The notes under the pieces are model-generated. The model ran no database searches. It had not been told where the DNA came from and saw nothing but the letters and a program-made list of their open reading frames with translations. A stretch of 64,000 nucleotides of DNA, taken from assembly GCA_965215535.1 (NCBI GenBank), contig OZ244063.1:682001-746000 (forward strand), given 5' to 3'. Positions 16,924-26,174 of this stretch are shown here, piece after piece. Position 1 is the first letter of the stretch; the number at the start of each line of letters is the position of its first letter. The translations under genes were made by a program, and so were the position numbers. The stretch comes from Bin94 sp965215535. GTDB taxonomy: Bacteria; Gemmatimonadota; Gemmatimonadetes; Longimicrobiales; Gaopeijiaceae.

Positions 16924-19572
16924 CTACCGGGAATTTACCGGGGGCGGGCGTTCGGGCAAGGCGGGCGCGGCATGAAAGCGGACGAGGTGCTCGCGCATGC
17001 GCCGCCACGGACCCTGCAGAAGGGGCAGCGGCGGCAGCGCTTTTCGGATCGTGCGGCCGTAGCGCCGGGTCAGGAGCCGGTCATCCAGGAGAACGACGGC
17101 GCCCCGGTCGGTGCGGGTCCGGAGCAGGCGTCCGATTCCCTGCTTGAGACGCATGGCTGCGTCGGGCACCATCAGAGCTGCAAAGGGATCCTCGCCGCGG
17201 GCGGTCATCGCTTCGCTGCGGGCCTCGGTCAGCGGCTCGGTGGGAACCCGGAAGGGGAGCTTCTGAATGACCATGCCCCGCAGGGCGCTGCCGGGAACAT
17301 CGACCCCCTCCCAGAAGGAAGACGTTCCCAGGAGGAGCCCCGAGCCGGCCGCGCGAAATCCCTGCAGAAGCGCGAAGCGGTCGTCCTCGCCCTGGATGAA
17401 GAGTGGCCAGCGCGCCTCGAGGCCCATGCGCCGCAGCAAAGAGGCAACCGCGCCCAAGGCGGCGTGCGAGGTGAAGAGCGCGAAGAGCCCGCCATCGGCA
17501 ATGGCGGCGAAATCGCCGATGACCCGGGCGGTGGCTTCGTTGTAGAGGCGCGAACCGGAGCGGGGACCGGGAAGGTCCGTGGGAACGATCAGCGCGCTCC
17601 GGGCCGCGTGATCGAAGGGAGAGGCGAAGATGGCCGTAGAGGCAGGGGCCAGATCGGAAGGAGGCAGGATCGGGTCGGCGAAGGCGACCGGGCCAGGGGC
17701 AGGATCGGAGGAAGCCAGCCCCAGGCGTCGCCGCATGTAGGAAAAATCGCCCCCCGGTGCCAGGGTCGCCGAGGTGAGGACGACGGTTTCGCGTTTGCCG
17801 AAGAGGTGCTCTGCGAGAATCGCTCCCGGTTCTACGGGAGCCGCAGCGAGGGAGAGTTGCGCGGCGCCGCGGCGGCCGGAGCGGCGCACTTCGATCCACC
17901 GTACCTGGGTGTTGCCGTCCCGGGTGGGGTGGAGGCAGCGCCGGAGGGCCTGTTCGATCGATCCCAGACGATTGCGGGCGGAGCGGAGATCGAGAATGCG
18001 TTCCTGCAGCGCGGCCGGAAGAGCGTCGTCCTCGCCAAGGCTGTCGACGAGGCGGTCGAGATCGCGTTGCAGCTCGCCCAGCAGGATCAGCGCCCGTTCG
18101 AGAGCGGCGAGCACCATGGGATCATCGGCGGGTTCCAGGCTTTCGGGGGACTCCCTGGCGGCACCGCTCCGGGACGCGCGCTGAATGGCGCCCTCGGATT
18201 TTCCCAGGCGCAGCAGCGTCTCGCGACCCTCGACCCGGACCCCGGTCCACTCCGCCAGGCCATCGAAGAGCTCGGTCAGCGCCTGTCGCAGACGCCCCAC
18301 TGCGGGACGGATCCTCTCGCCGATGCGCCCCCGAATCCCATCGGCCTGCGCACTCTCGCCGGAGCCGGCCAGAAGCCCCTCGACGACCGCCAGGAGTCCC
18401 TTCCTGCCCCGATCCAGCCGGGCGAGTGCGCGTAGCGCCCCCATGCGCGAAATTTCGGCGCCGAGACGCGCGGTCGCGACATCTTCGAGGTGGTGCGCCT
18501 CGTCGAAGATCACCCGGTTGGCCGGCGGCAGGACGGCGGCGTCCGCAAAGTTGTCGGAGGCGATCCGGATATCGAGATCGGAGAAGAAGAGGGCGTGGTT
18601 GACGACGATCAGGTCGGCCGCCGCAGCCCGCCGGCGCGCCCGCTGATAGTGACACTGCTGAAAGTGCGGACACTCGGTGCGCATGCAGACGTCGGTGTCG
18701 CTCCTGACCTCTTCCCAGAGCTCGGCGCTCGGGACAAAGGGCAGATCGGAGCGCGAGCCGTCGTCGGTGCGGTCGGCCCACTCCACCAGCGTTCGAAGCT
18801 CTTCGGAGCGGTCTTCGGGAAAGAGGGTGGGGGCGGATTCGGCAACCAGACGCGCACGGCGAATCGAGACATAGTTTCCTCTGCCCTTGGCCAGCGCCCA
18901 CGAGAAGCGTTCGCCAAGCAGCGCGCCGACTGTCTTCAGATCCTTGCGGACAAGCTGTTCCTGAAGATGAATGGTGTTGGTGGAGACGATTGTGCGCTGT
19001 CGGTTGCGCACCGCCCAGCGCGCCGCCGGGAGCAGGTAGGCAAGCGACTTTCCGGTTCCGGTTCCCGCCTCGACCATCCCCGTCCCGCCCCGGTTGAAGA
19101 GCTCGGCCACGAAGCGGAGCATGGCCCGCTGCCCCTCTCTGTCTTCGTAGCCGGGGGTTGCGGCAAAGGGGCCCTCGGGGCCAAGGATCTCCTCCAGATC
19201 ATCCACATCGAGCGCCTCGATCCGCTCGGGCGCGGGGGGTTCGACGACCACGTAGAGACGATCGGCCGCATTGTTGACGATGACCGTTCCAAGGCCCTCT
19301 TCATGAATGCGGGCGGCCACGGCCAGATCCGCAGCCGAGGGCTCGAGATTGCCGGAGGGATGGTTGTGGATCATCACCTCGCCCCGGGCGGCTCCCTCTG
19401 CCACGGCCAGCACCGCAGAGCGATTCCCCCGGGCTACGGCGCGCGGCTCGACGATGGCGCGGTCCGGCGCGATCCCGGCCAGAAAGGAGACCTCGCGGCC
19501 CCCGGCCCGGTCCACCTCGTCGCGAATGATGCGGGCCGCCTCGGGAGCAAGGTGCAGCGGCCCTGTAGTCAT
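16924..19572 (-). CDS. RadC-like JAB domain fused to DinG/XPD-family helicase
   Basis: The first 110 or so residues look like a JAB/MPN domain of the RadC type, with IHNHPSGNLEPSAADLAVA matching the HxHP...SxxD metal site. An XPD/DinG superfamily 2 helicase follows: Walker A EAGTGTGKS, STNTIHLQEQL, DEAH box IFDEAHHLED, VLTSATLAPGG, LLLGTSSFWEGVDVPG and the final QGIGRLLRT. Three Fe-S-type cysteines occur in the DinG spacing C-x4-C-x5-C (CMRTEC, PHFQQC). The residue where the first cluster Cys usually sits (after GRGNYV) is Ser. The start is taken as ATG 19572; ATG 19599 is also open. DinG helicases unwind DNA and resolve R-loops; what the JAB domain adds is unknown. Confidence 0.85.
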   Translation of the reverse strand: MTTGPLHLAPEAARIIRDEVDRAGGREVSFLAGIAPDRAIVEPRAVARGNRSAVLAVAEGAARGEVMIHNHPSGNLEPSAADLAVAARIHEEGLGTVIVNNAADRLYVVVEPPAPERIEALDVDDLEEILGPEGPFAATPGYEDREGQRAMLRFVAELFNRGGTGMVEAGTGTGKSLAYLLPAARWAVRNRQRTIVSTNTIHLQEQLVRKDLKTVGALLGERFSWALAKGRGNYVSIRRARLVAESAPTLFPEDRSEELRTLVEWADRTDDGSRSDLPFVPSAELWEEVRSDTDVCMRTECPHFQQCHYQRARRRAAAADLIVVNHALFFSDLDIRIASDNFADAAVLPPANRVIFDEAHHLEDVATARLGAEISRMGALRALARLDRGRKGLLAVVEGLLAGSGESAQADGIRGRIGERIRPAVGRLRQALTELFDGLAEWTGVRVEGRETLLRLGKSEGAIQRASRSGAARESPESLEPADDPMVLAALERALILLGELQRDLDRLVDSLGEDDALPAALQERILDLRSARNRLGSIEQALRRCLHPTRDGNTQVRWIEVRRSGRRGAAQLSLAAAPVEPGAILAEHLFGKRETVVLTSATLAPGGDFSYMRRRLGLASSDPAPGPVAFADPILPPSDLAPASTAIFASPFDHAARSALIVPTDLPGPRSGSRLYNEATARVIGDFAAIADGGLFALFTSHAALGAVASLLRRMGLEARWPLFIQGEDDRFALLQGFRAAGSGLLLGTSSFWEGVDVPGSALRGMVIQKLPFRVPTEPLTEARSEAMTARGEDPFAALMVPDAAMRLKQGIGRLLRTRTDRGAVVLLDDRLLTRRYGRTIRKALPPLPLLQGPWRRMREHLVRFHAAPALPERPPPVNSR

Positions 19573-19642
19573 GCGAATCTCGGGACGGTCCCCGCGCATG
19601 GCTCTGCCGACAGGGACAGGATCCGCAGCGTCCCGGACCGGA

Positions 19643-20971
19643 TCACGTCTTCAGCTTCTTCTTGCGGGCCGCCGGAAAGAGAACGTTGTTGAGGATGAGG
19701 CGGTAGCCGGGCGAGTTGGGGTGCAGCGAAAGATCGGTCGGGGGATCGCCGATCTGGTGCTCCGGGTCTTCGGGATCGTGTCCCCCGTAATAGGTCCAGC
19801 TTCCCTCGCCGAGATTGCCGTGGATGTACTTGGCCCACTCCCCTTCGACGCCGAGCTTGACCACGCCGGGCTTCAGGCGGTCGATGGCAAAGGAGGTCGT
19901 GAGACCATAGAAGTCGGGCAGCACCGATTCGTGATTCTGCGTCAACATCGCCGGAACGGGGTCGAACTTGGCAGAGAAATCGAAGAGGGTGAAGGCGCCC
20001 AGGCGCTGCTTCCAGGCGGTGTTGACCTGATGGCCGTCGATATCCGAGAAGGCGTTGACCGAGGGGGAGCTCTGGATCTCGGCATTCTCGAAAGCCATCG
20101 CGACCCCCCAATCCACCTTTGCGCCTGCATCGGGGTCGGGAGGAGAGCCATCGGCGTAGGCGGCCGCGATGTCAACCGATTCCGCCGCCAGCGCCAGCTC
20201 CAGGGTCTCGGGGGCCGAACACATGGCGAAGAGGAAGCCGCCACTCTCGACATAGCTGCGAATCGCGCGGCTGACGGCCTTCTTCAGATCGGGCACATTG
20301 GCGAACCCCAGCGCCCGGGCCGCCTCTTCGTTGCGCGCGATCTCCTCTTCCAGCCAGGGGGCTCCGGCGTAGGTGATGTAGAACTTGGAATACTGGCCGG
20401 TAAAGTCCTCGTGATGCAGATGAAGCCATTCGAAATCGGCCAGGCCGCCGGCCAGAACCTCGTTGTCCCAGATCTTCTCGTAGGGAATTTCGGCGTACTC
20501 GAGCGCCATGGTGACGGCATCGTCCCAGGGGGCGCTGTTGGGGGGGGTGTAGATCGCAATCCGGGTTGCCTTCTCGAGAACCACCGATTCCATGTTGGAC
20601 TGGGCGATGATGCCCCGGATACGCGCCTCCTCGGCGGGCCCGACCGGCTGGATGGTGACGCCGAAGAGAGCGGCGCGGCGGCGCGTGCCCTCGGTGTCGG
20701 GCAGGAGGAAGGATCCGCCCTGGAAGTTGAGAAGCCACTCGGCGCGGCCTCCCCCCTCGAGCACGGCGTAGGTCAGTCCGTAGGCCTTGAGGTGATTGGC
20801 CTGGCTGCGGTCCATGGGAACGAGCAGCGACTGGGCGGCGGCGGCATCTCCACGGCCCCCCATCCCCAACCACAGAATCAGCGCCAGCGCCCCGAGGATT
20901 TGCGGCAGCAAGGGCAGCGACCACGCCCGCCGGCTGCGCCTCTCTTCGAATAGGACATGTTTTCGGACCAT
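19643..20971 (-). CDS. secreted protein of the family labelled asparagine synthetase B
   Basis: An N-terminal hydrophobic segment is followed by AAAAQSLLVPMDRSQANHLKAYGLTYAVL and EWLLNFQGGSFLLPD, the opening of a secreted Bacteroidota/Gemmatimonadota family that databases often label asparagine synthetase B. It has neither the N-terminal Cys of a glutaminase nor an ATP-pyrophosphatase motif, so that label should not be taken as function. Middle and C-terminal segments (SGGFLFAMCSAPETLELAL, GHDPEDPEHQIGDPP) are Asp/His-rich and might bind metal. ATG 20971 follows AAGGGAGG and lies two bases after the stop of the TPR gene. The protein is probably periplasmic. Confidence 0.7.
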   Translation of the reverse strand: MVRKHVLFEERRSRRAWSLPLLPQILGALALILWLGMGGRGDAAAAQSLLVPMDRSQANHLKAYGLTYAVLEGGGRAEWLLNFQGGSFLLPDTEGTRRRAALFGVTIQPVGPAEEARIRGIIAQSNMESVVLEKATRIAIYTPPNSAPWDDAVTMALEYAEIPYEKIWDNEVLAGGLADFEWLHLHHEDFTGQYSKFYITYAGAPWLEEEIARNEEAARALGFANVPDLKKAVSRAIRSYVESGGFLFAMCSAPETLELALAAESVDIAAAYADGSPPDPDAGAKVDWGVAMAFENAEIQSSPSVNAFSDIDGHQVNTAWKQRLGAFTLFDFSAKFDPVPAMLTQNHESVLPDFYGLTTSFAIDRLKPGVVKLGVEGEWAKYIHGNLGEGSWTYYGGHDPEDPEHQIGDPPTDLSLHPNSPGYRLILNNVLFPAARKKKLKT

Positions 20972-20973
20972 CT

Positions 20974-22806
20974 TTATGAGCCTCCCTTGCGAATTCGTTC
21001 CAGCTCGACGCGCGCACTCGGCGCGACCGGGCTCGCGGGCCACTGTACGATCAACTCTTCAAGGATATGCACCGCCTCGCTCCGGTCTCCATCGGCGTCG
21101 GCGCGGGCAATCGCGCGCGCCAGCCCCAGGGCGGCCTCGGGGAATTCGCGCGCATCCGCATGGTCGGTCACGATCCGGCGCCGGAAGGCCATGGCGTCCT
21201 CTGTCAGACCGGATTCGTCGGCGGCCCGGGCCCCGATCGCCAGAACCGCCGCGCGGTCGGTTGCGGGCACCGAATCGGCCCGGATCCGCACGGCCCGAAC
21301 TCCTTCGGCGGGGCGGTCCCGGTGAAGCGCAAGGGCAACGTCGGCAACCAGAGCTCCACCGGCCGGGGTGAGTTCGTTCAGCGCCAGGACAAGCGCAAGA
21401 ACCTCGGTGACCATCGCCGCATCCAGGTCGGGAAGCGCGGCCTGCAGGGCCACCGCTCCCTCTGTCAGCGCCCCGGCCTCAAGCAGGAGGAAGGCGCGCT
21501 CCAGAGCGGCCACCGGCCCCTCGATGCCATCGAGAAGCTCCATCGCAGCGGCGCGCTGCCCCTGGCCGAGAAGGCGACCGGCCAGCGCCGACGAGAGGCT
21601 GTTCAGTTCGGGGGCCTCGGGGAATTCGGCGCGAAATGCATTGAGCGCGGCCAGCGTTTCCTCGCTCGCCGAAAGAGCGATCCGCAGGTGCAGCTCGGTG
21701 CTCCAGGCGCGCTGCCGCCAAGTGGATTCGACCGGATGCGATGCGGTCACCCGAGCCAGGGCGATCAGGGCGGCGGCGCTGTCTCCGGTCGCAAGCGCGA
21801 CCTCGGCCAGTCGTTCGTCGGCGCTCCGCGCCTCGGCCGGGTCATCGATGACCGTACGCAGAAGGGTCCATGCATGAAGTGCGCTTTCGGCGCGCTCCAG
21901 CTCTTCGGCGCGACGGGCAAAGGCCATCAGAAGGGCGCGCGCATCGACATCGTTCAGCTCTTCCCGAACCTTGTCAAACAACGTGACAAGATCGTCGTCA
22001 AGCTCTTCTTGCAGTGCGAGTTCTGCTGCAATCTCAAGACGCGAGACAGAGGGGGAACCGGCAATCAGCGCAGCCACCATCTGCCGCGCAGCCCCCGTAC
22101 GCTCTGCGCCCAGAGTCTCCACCCGGCGAAAGATCGCGGCCCGGCTCGCCCGGTCGCGAGCCAGTGCGCGCGCCCAGCTTGCGGCGGCCTGATCGATCTG
22201 CCCGGCCTCGCGGCGAAGATCGCCCAGCTCGATCAGGAGCGAGGGATGCTCGCCGCGCTCCTCCAGGGCCTCATCGAGGAGAGCGGCTCCGCGCAGGGGG
22301 TCGCCCAGGGTACGCCAGCTCCGGGCACCGGTCACCCAGGGTTCGAGCGATTCGGGGTCGGTCGCAATCCAAGCGGCGATCGCTTCCGCCAGCGCCGCGG
22401 CGGCGGTCAGCTCGGCCAGAACATTCAGATGAAGGGCCCGGATGCGCCGATTGGCGTTGCCATCGACCAGGAAGGCGTCCAGCGCGGGCAGAAGGTCGGC
22501 CACACGATCGTCGGCGCGCAGAATCCGCTCCAGGGCGATCAGCGCCGTGGAGGATTGGGGAGAAAGCACCAGAAGCTCGCGCAGGACCGACTCGGCCCGG
22601 TCGAGATCTCCCTGTGCCTCGAGCGCCGAAGCCTCGCGCAACATCCGGTTCTCGGTGCGGGGATTGGGGCGCGCCTGCGCAGAGAGAGGATCCGCCAAGG
22701 GGTGGGGCAGCAGGGAGGCGACCGCAAGAAGAAGGAGCAAGCGGCCGGAGGAGACAGCCGGGCGGGGGGGAAATGCGCGGCCGGAGCCGGGGGGGAAGCC
22801 GATCAT
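20974..22806 (-). CDS. secreted TPR-type repeat protein
   Basis: A signal peptide (RLLLLLAVASLLPHPLADPLSA) is followed by about 560 residues of helical repeats rich in Ala, Leu and Glu, including TPR-like segments (ASALEAQGDLDRAESVLRELL, GDLRREAGQIDQAAASWARAL). The final repeat is followed by HILEELIVQWPASPVAPSAR, as in YbgF/BamD-like TPR tails. It probably serves as a periplasmic protein-interaction scaffold. Its ATG overlaps the stop of the DUF4175 gene (ATGA) and its stop is two bases from the next start, so the three are co-translated. Confidence 0.75.
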   Translation of the reverse strand: MIGFPPGSGRAFPPRPAVSSGRLLLLLAVASLLPHPLADPLSAQARPNPRTENRMLREASALEAQGDLDRAESVLRELLVLSPQSSTALIALERILRADDRVADLLPALDAFLVDGNANRRIRALHLNVLAELTAAAALAEAIAAWIATDPESLEPWVTGARSWRTLGDPLRGAALLDEALEERGEHPSLLIELGDLRREAGQIDQAAASWARALARDRASRAAIFRRVETLGAERTGAARQMVAALIAGSPSVSRLEIAAELALQEELDDDLVTLFDKVREELNDVDARALLMAFARRAEELERAESALHAWTLLRTVIDDPAEARSADERLAEVALATGDSAAALIALARVTASHPVESTWRQRAWSTELHLRIALSASEETLAALNAFRAEFPEAPELNSLSSALAGRLLGQGQRAAAMELLDGIEGPVAALERAFLLLEAGALTEGAVALQAALPDLDAAMVTEVLALVLALNELTPAGGALVADVALALHRDRPAEGVRAVRIRADSVPATDRAAVLAIGARAADESGLTEDAMAFRRRIVTDHADAREFPEAALGLARAIARADADGDRSEAVHILEELIVQWPASPVAPSARVELERIRKGGS

Positions 22807-25800
22807 CGCAGGGGGGTGGCCGGGGGGGGATTTGCCGGGACGTTGCTGCGGTTGAGACGCTCGAAGTAGCGCAGGACCAGGGCGCGCTGAGCGGGGGGAA
22901 GGGCGCGCAGCAGGGTCGCGTTGGGGATCTCGAAGCGCACCATGTCGAGCGCATCGCCGCTGAGGGCCTCGACGCCGGATCGCTCAAAGCCGCTGACCGC
23001 CTCCGACTCCCTTTCTTCGGATTCCTCGTCGCGCTCCAGGGTTCGGCCCGCATCGAGGAGGCGGTGAAAGAGCCGCTCCTGACGCCGCAGCACTTCGGGA
23101 TCGAGGCGTCCCTGGGCCAGCGCCTCGGCCAGCCGCTCGGCCTCTTCGGCAAAAGCAGACAGATCGCCCAATGGATCGCCCTCTGCGCTTCCCCGCTCTT
23201 CCGCCTCGGAGATCTCGCCCAGCTCCTCGGCCACCTCCTCCTGGCGGCCGGCCATCTCCTGCATCTGCTCCTGCAGCGTTTCCTGCCCCAGACGCATGGG
23301 AGTCAGCGAGGCGGCGTCCTGCATGATCTCGCCCTGCTGCTGCGCAAGCTGCTGAAGCTGTTGCATCATCTGCTGCGAGGCCGACGCCGCTCCCTGCGAC
23401 TGCGATTGCTGTCCCGAGGTCATGGCCATGCGCGCCACCTCATTCAACGACTGCACGACCTGCTCGGCCTCGGCCGCCGCCGCAGAGCCGCGCGAGCGCG
23501 GATTCTCCATCGCCGCCAGGGTGGCGTCGATCCGGGTCATGGCCTGGCCCAGGGTGGCCAGGAGGTCGCGGGCTCCGGGCGCCATCATCTCGGTTTCGCC
23601 GGCATAGTTTTCGGCAAGGTTGCGCACTCCCTGGGCAATGGCCGCCTCGTCGCTCCGCATCGCCGCCAGCTCGGCCGCATTGGCGCCCTGCATTGTGCTC
23701 TGCAACCCCGTTTGCCGGCGTGCAAGGGCAAGCGCATCGGCCGCAGTCCGTCCCAGAGCCGCCTGCAACTGCTGCATCTGCTCTTGCTGCATCTGCATCT
23801 GCGCCTGGTCGATCTGTTGCGAGAGCTCCGAGAGGTCGCCCGCAGCCGCCTGGGCCTGTTCGGCCGCCTGCTGCTGCTGTCCCTGCTGCGCCATCTGCGC
23901 GGCCTGTTGCATCTGCTGACGCGCCTGGGAAAGCTGGTGACGCGCCTCCTGCACCCCCGCTCCGGCCTGGGCCTCGCCGGCCTCGGCCAGCATCTCCTGC
24001 AGATGCTCGAGTCGCTCCTGCAGAGCTCCGGCCTCCATCTCCAGCGCGGCCTGCTGCTCGCTTCTCAGCTCTTCGTTTCCGCCCTCGGCCAGCGCCCGGG
24101 CCAGAATCTCCTGTTCCTCGGCCAACTCGCGCGCCTCGAGTCCGGTTGCGCGAAAATCCTGCTCAATGGCGGCGTCGCGGAACTCCTCCAGGGAGTCCTC
24201 CAGACGCTCGCGCATCCGCTCCTGATCGGCCGCCATCTCCTCTAGCGTCTCCAGGAGCGCCTCGGGGTCCATCGCCGCCAGATCGTCTTCGGGGGTGGCC
24301 ATCTCGCGGGCATCTTCGGGAGAGATCTGCTCCAGGAGCTCCTCCAGCTCGCCCAGCGCGGCTTCGGTGTCGGGGTCGGAGATCCCCGCATCGCCCAGAT
24401 CCCGGCGCAGTTCGGCCAGCTTGCGCTGCAGCGAATCGACCGCCGCAATCAGCTCTTCCTGCCGTTCGAGCGCCTGCGCAATCTCTTCGCGATCGGCAAA
24501 GTCGGCCTGACGCTCCGCTCCCCGGTTGCGGCTCTCCTCGGCCTCGGCGCGGGTCTGCAGATCGCGCATTTCGCGTTCGGCCTCGCGCGCCTCTCCGGCC
24601 AGCTCCGCCACCTCTTCGGCCGCCTGCCCGATCTCTTCCTGCACCGCCCTTTCGAGCTCGGCCGCCCCTCCCAGCCAGAGCGCAAACTCGGTGCTCGCAG
24701 TCGTCTGGGCTGCAGGATGATTGTCCACCGCGCGCACCCGGTAGCGAATCGTGTCGCCCGGCGAAAGACGCCAACCCGAGAGATCCAGCACCGGACGCGC
24801 AACCGCCCCCCCCGATCCCCCCAGATCGATCCCCTGCACCACCGGTTCGCCGGCCTCGCCCAGCGCGCTGACCCGGCGCACCACGATCTCGATGCGCGCG
24901 ATTCCGTAATCGTCGCGGGTCTGAACGATCAGGGGCTGGCGCAGATCGATCGGCATGACCGTATCGACCCCCGGATAGACGATCTCCACCTCGGGCGGAC
25001 GGTCGGCGACCAGCTCCACGCTCAAAGGCTCGGGGAGGGTGGCCGCCGGCGCTCCCGCTTCATCTGTAAAGCGCCATCGGTAGCTGCCGCTCCGGCCGGG
25101 AACCCAGCTCCCCTCAAAGCGCGTCCCCTGGACCTCCAGCGCCATCGCCGCATTGCCCTCTTCATCGAGCAGCTCGCCCTGGCCAACGCTGCGGCTGCCC
25201 TCGCCGCGAATGCGCAGATGGGTGCCCGCAGGCACGATCAGAGGGGGGATTTCGTTGCGGTATTCGGTCGGGGGCAGGTGGGTATGTGGAGGATGCGTGA
25301 CTTCGACGGCGAGGGTACCCACGAAGAGCGGGTCGATCGGCACCAGGGTGTGGACCGGCGTGCGGGCGCCATCGGGAGCTTCGATCCAGTAGCGGATCTC
25401 GGAGCGGAGAGGGGGCAGCGACGCGCTTCCCCTGCCCTCGTGCAGCGCGATCGGAACCGAGGCCGTCACCTGTCCCGTTCTGTCCCAACGCAGCCATACG
25501 CTGTCGCGGAGCGGGGCATGGACGACGATCTCGACCACGGCGTCGCGCGCGACCTCGGCATCTCCCGGCTCGACGCCAAGGGGAGGCAGCGCGGGCTCGA
25601 CCAGCACCGCAATGGGGCGCAGCAGTCCCCCCCAGGCGCCCAGGGTGCGCGCCGGCGCCAGCAGAAGAACGAGAAGGAGGATCGGAATGGCTGCCGCAAG
25701 AGCCAGAACGCTTCTGCGCAGGGCCCCGGCCAGGCGTCCGCCCAGGGTGCCGCTGAGGGTGCGGGCATCGCCCCGGAGCCGGTCTCCCACCTCGGTCAGC

Positions 25801-26174
25801 GCCAGCGTGCGCAACCCCGGCGAGGTGCCCGGCGGAGCAAGGCGAGAGAGTTCCAGTCCCCCCAGAACCGCCCCCGGATCCAGCCCTGCGGTTCCATCCA
25901 TGGCCCGGGTCACGCGCAGATCGTTGTACCAGCGCCTTCCCAGGGTTCGCCAGATCCGCAGCCCGACCGGCAAGAGCGCCAGGATCAGCGTCACGATCAG
26001 GAGCGGAGCGGGGCTTCCCGCCTGCCATCCCTCTCCGCCGGCCAGCAGCGGCGCCAGCGCGAGAAGCAAGAGAATGGCGACCGCACACCAGACCGCAACG
26101 GTCCGCGCCAGGGTGCGCAGCAGATATTGGCGCACACTGCGGACTGCAGCGGGAATGCGGGCAGCCGGCGTCAC
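22803..26174 (-). CDS. DUF4175-type membrane protein with very long coiled coil
   Basis: The product has 1,123 residues. Two hydrophobic helices sit near residues 25-75 and a third near 155-175. A beta-rich middle part (PPHTHLPPTEYRNEIPPLIVP, then DRPPEVEIVYPG, DDYGIARIEIVVRRV) resembles the DUF4175 layout. Residues from about 500 to 1,060 are an unbroken Glu/Gln/Ala-rich coiled coil with Gln-rich patches (QQMQQAAQMAQQGQQQQAAE). The last segment (FEIPNATLLRALPPAQRALVLRYFERL) recurs in the C-terminus of this family. The start is GTG 26174, overlapping the DUF4159 stop. Function is unknown; pairing with DUF4159 and TPR proteins suggests an envelope complex. Confidence 0.8.
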   Translation of the reverse strand: MTPAARIPAAVRSVRQYLLRTLARTVAVWCAVAILLLLALAPLLAGGEGWQAGSPAPLLIVTLILALLPVGLRIWRTLGRRWYNDLRVTRAMDGTAGLDPGAVLGGLELSRLAPPGTSPGLRTLALTEVGDRLRGDARTLSGTLGGRLAGALRRSVLALAAAIPILLLVLLLAPARTLGAWGGLLRPIAVLVEPALPPLGVEPGDAEVARDAVVEIVVHAPLRDSVWLRWDRTGQVTASVPIALHEGRGSASLPPLRSEIRYWIEAPDGARTPVHTLVPIDPLFVGTLAVEVTHPPHTHLPPTEYRNEIPPLIVPAGTHLRIRGEGSRSVGQGELLDEEGNAAMALEVQGTRFEGSWVPGRSGSYRWRFTDEAGAPAATLPEPLSVELVADRPPEVEIVYPGVDTVMPIDLRQPLIVQTRDDYGIARIEIVVRRVSALGEAGEPVVQGIDLGGSGGAVARPVLDLSGWRLSPGDTIRYRVRAVDNHPAAQTTASTEFALWLGGAAELERAVQEEIGQAAEEVAELAGEAREAEREMRDLQTRAEAEESRNRGAERQADFADREEIAQALERQEELIAAVDSLQRKLAELRRDLGDAGISDPDTEAALGELEELLEQISPEDAREMATPEDDLAAMDPEALLETLEEMAADQERMRERLEDSLEEFRDAAIEQDFRATGLEARELAEEQEILARALAEGGNEELRSEQQAALEMEAGALQERLEHLQEMLAEAGEAQAGAGVQEARHQLSQARQQMQQAAQMAQQGQQQQAAEQAQAAAGDLSELSQQIDQAQMQMQQEQMQQLQAALGRTAADALALARRQTGLQSTMQGANAAELAAMRSDEAAIAQGVRNLAENYAGETEMMAPGARDLLATLGQAMTRIDATLAAMENPRSRGSAAAAEAEQVVQSLNEVARMAMTSGQQSQSQGAASASQQMMQQLQQLAQQQGEIMQDAASLTPMRLGQETLQEQMQEMAGRQEEVAEELGEISEAEERGSAEGDPLGDLSAFAEEAERLAEALAQGRLDPEVLRRQERLFHRLLDAGRTLERDEESEERESEAVSGFERSGVEALSGDALDMVRFEIPNATLLRALPPAQRALVLRYFERLNRSNVPANPPPATPLR

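Noticed and set aside
19643..20971. Asparagine synthetase
   Set aside because: It has a signal peptide, no N-terminal catalytic Cys and no ATP-pyrophosphatase motif; the label is inherited in databases.
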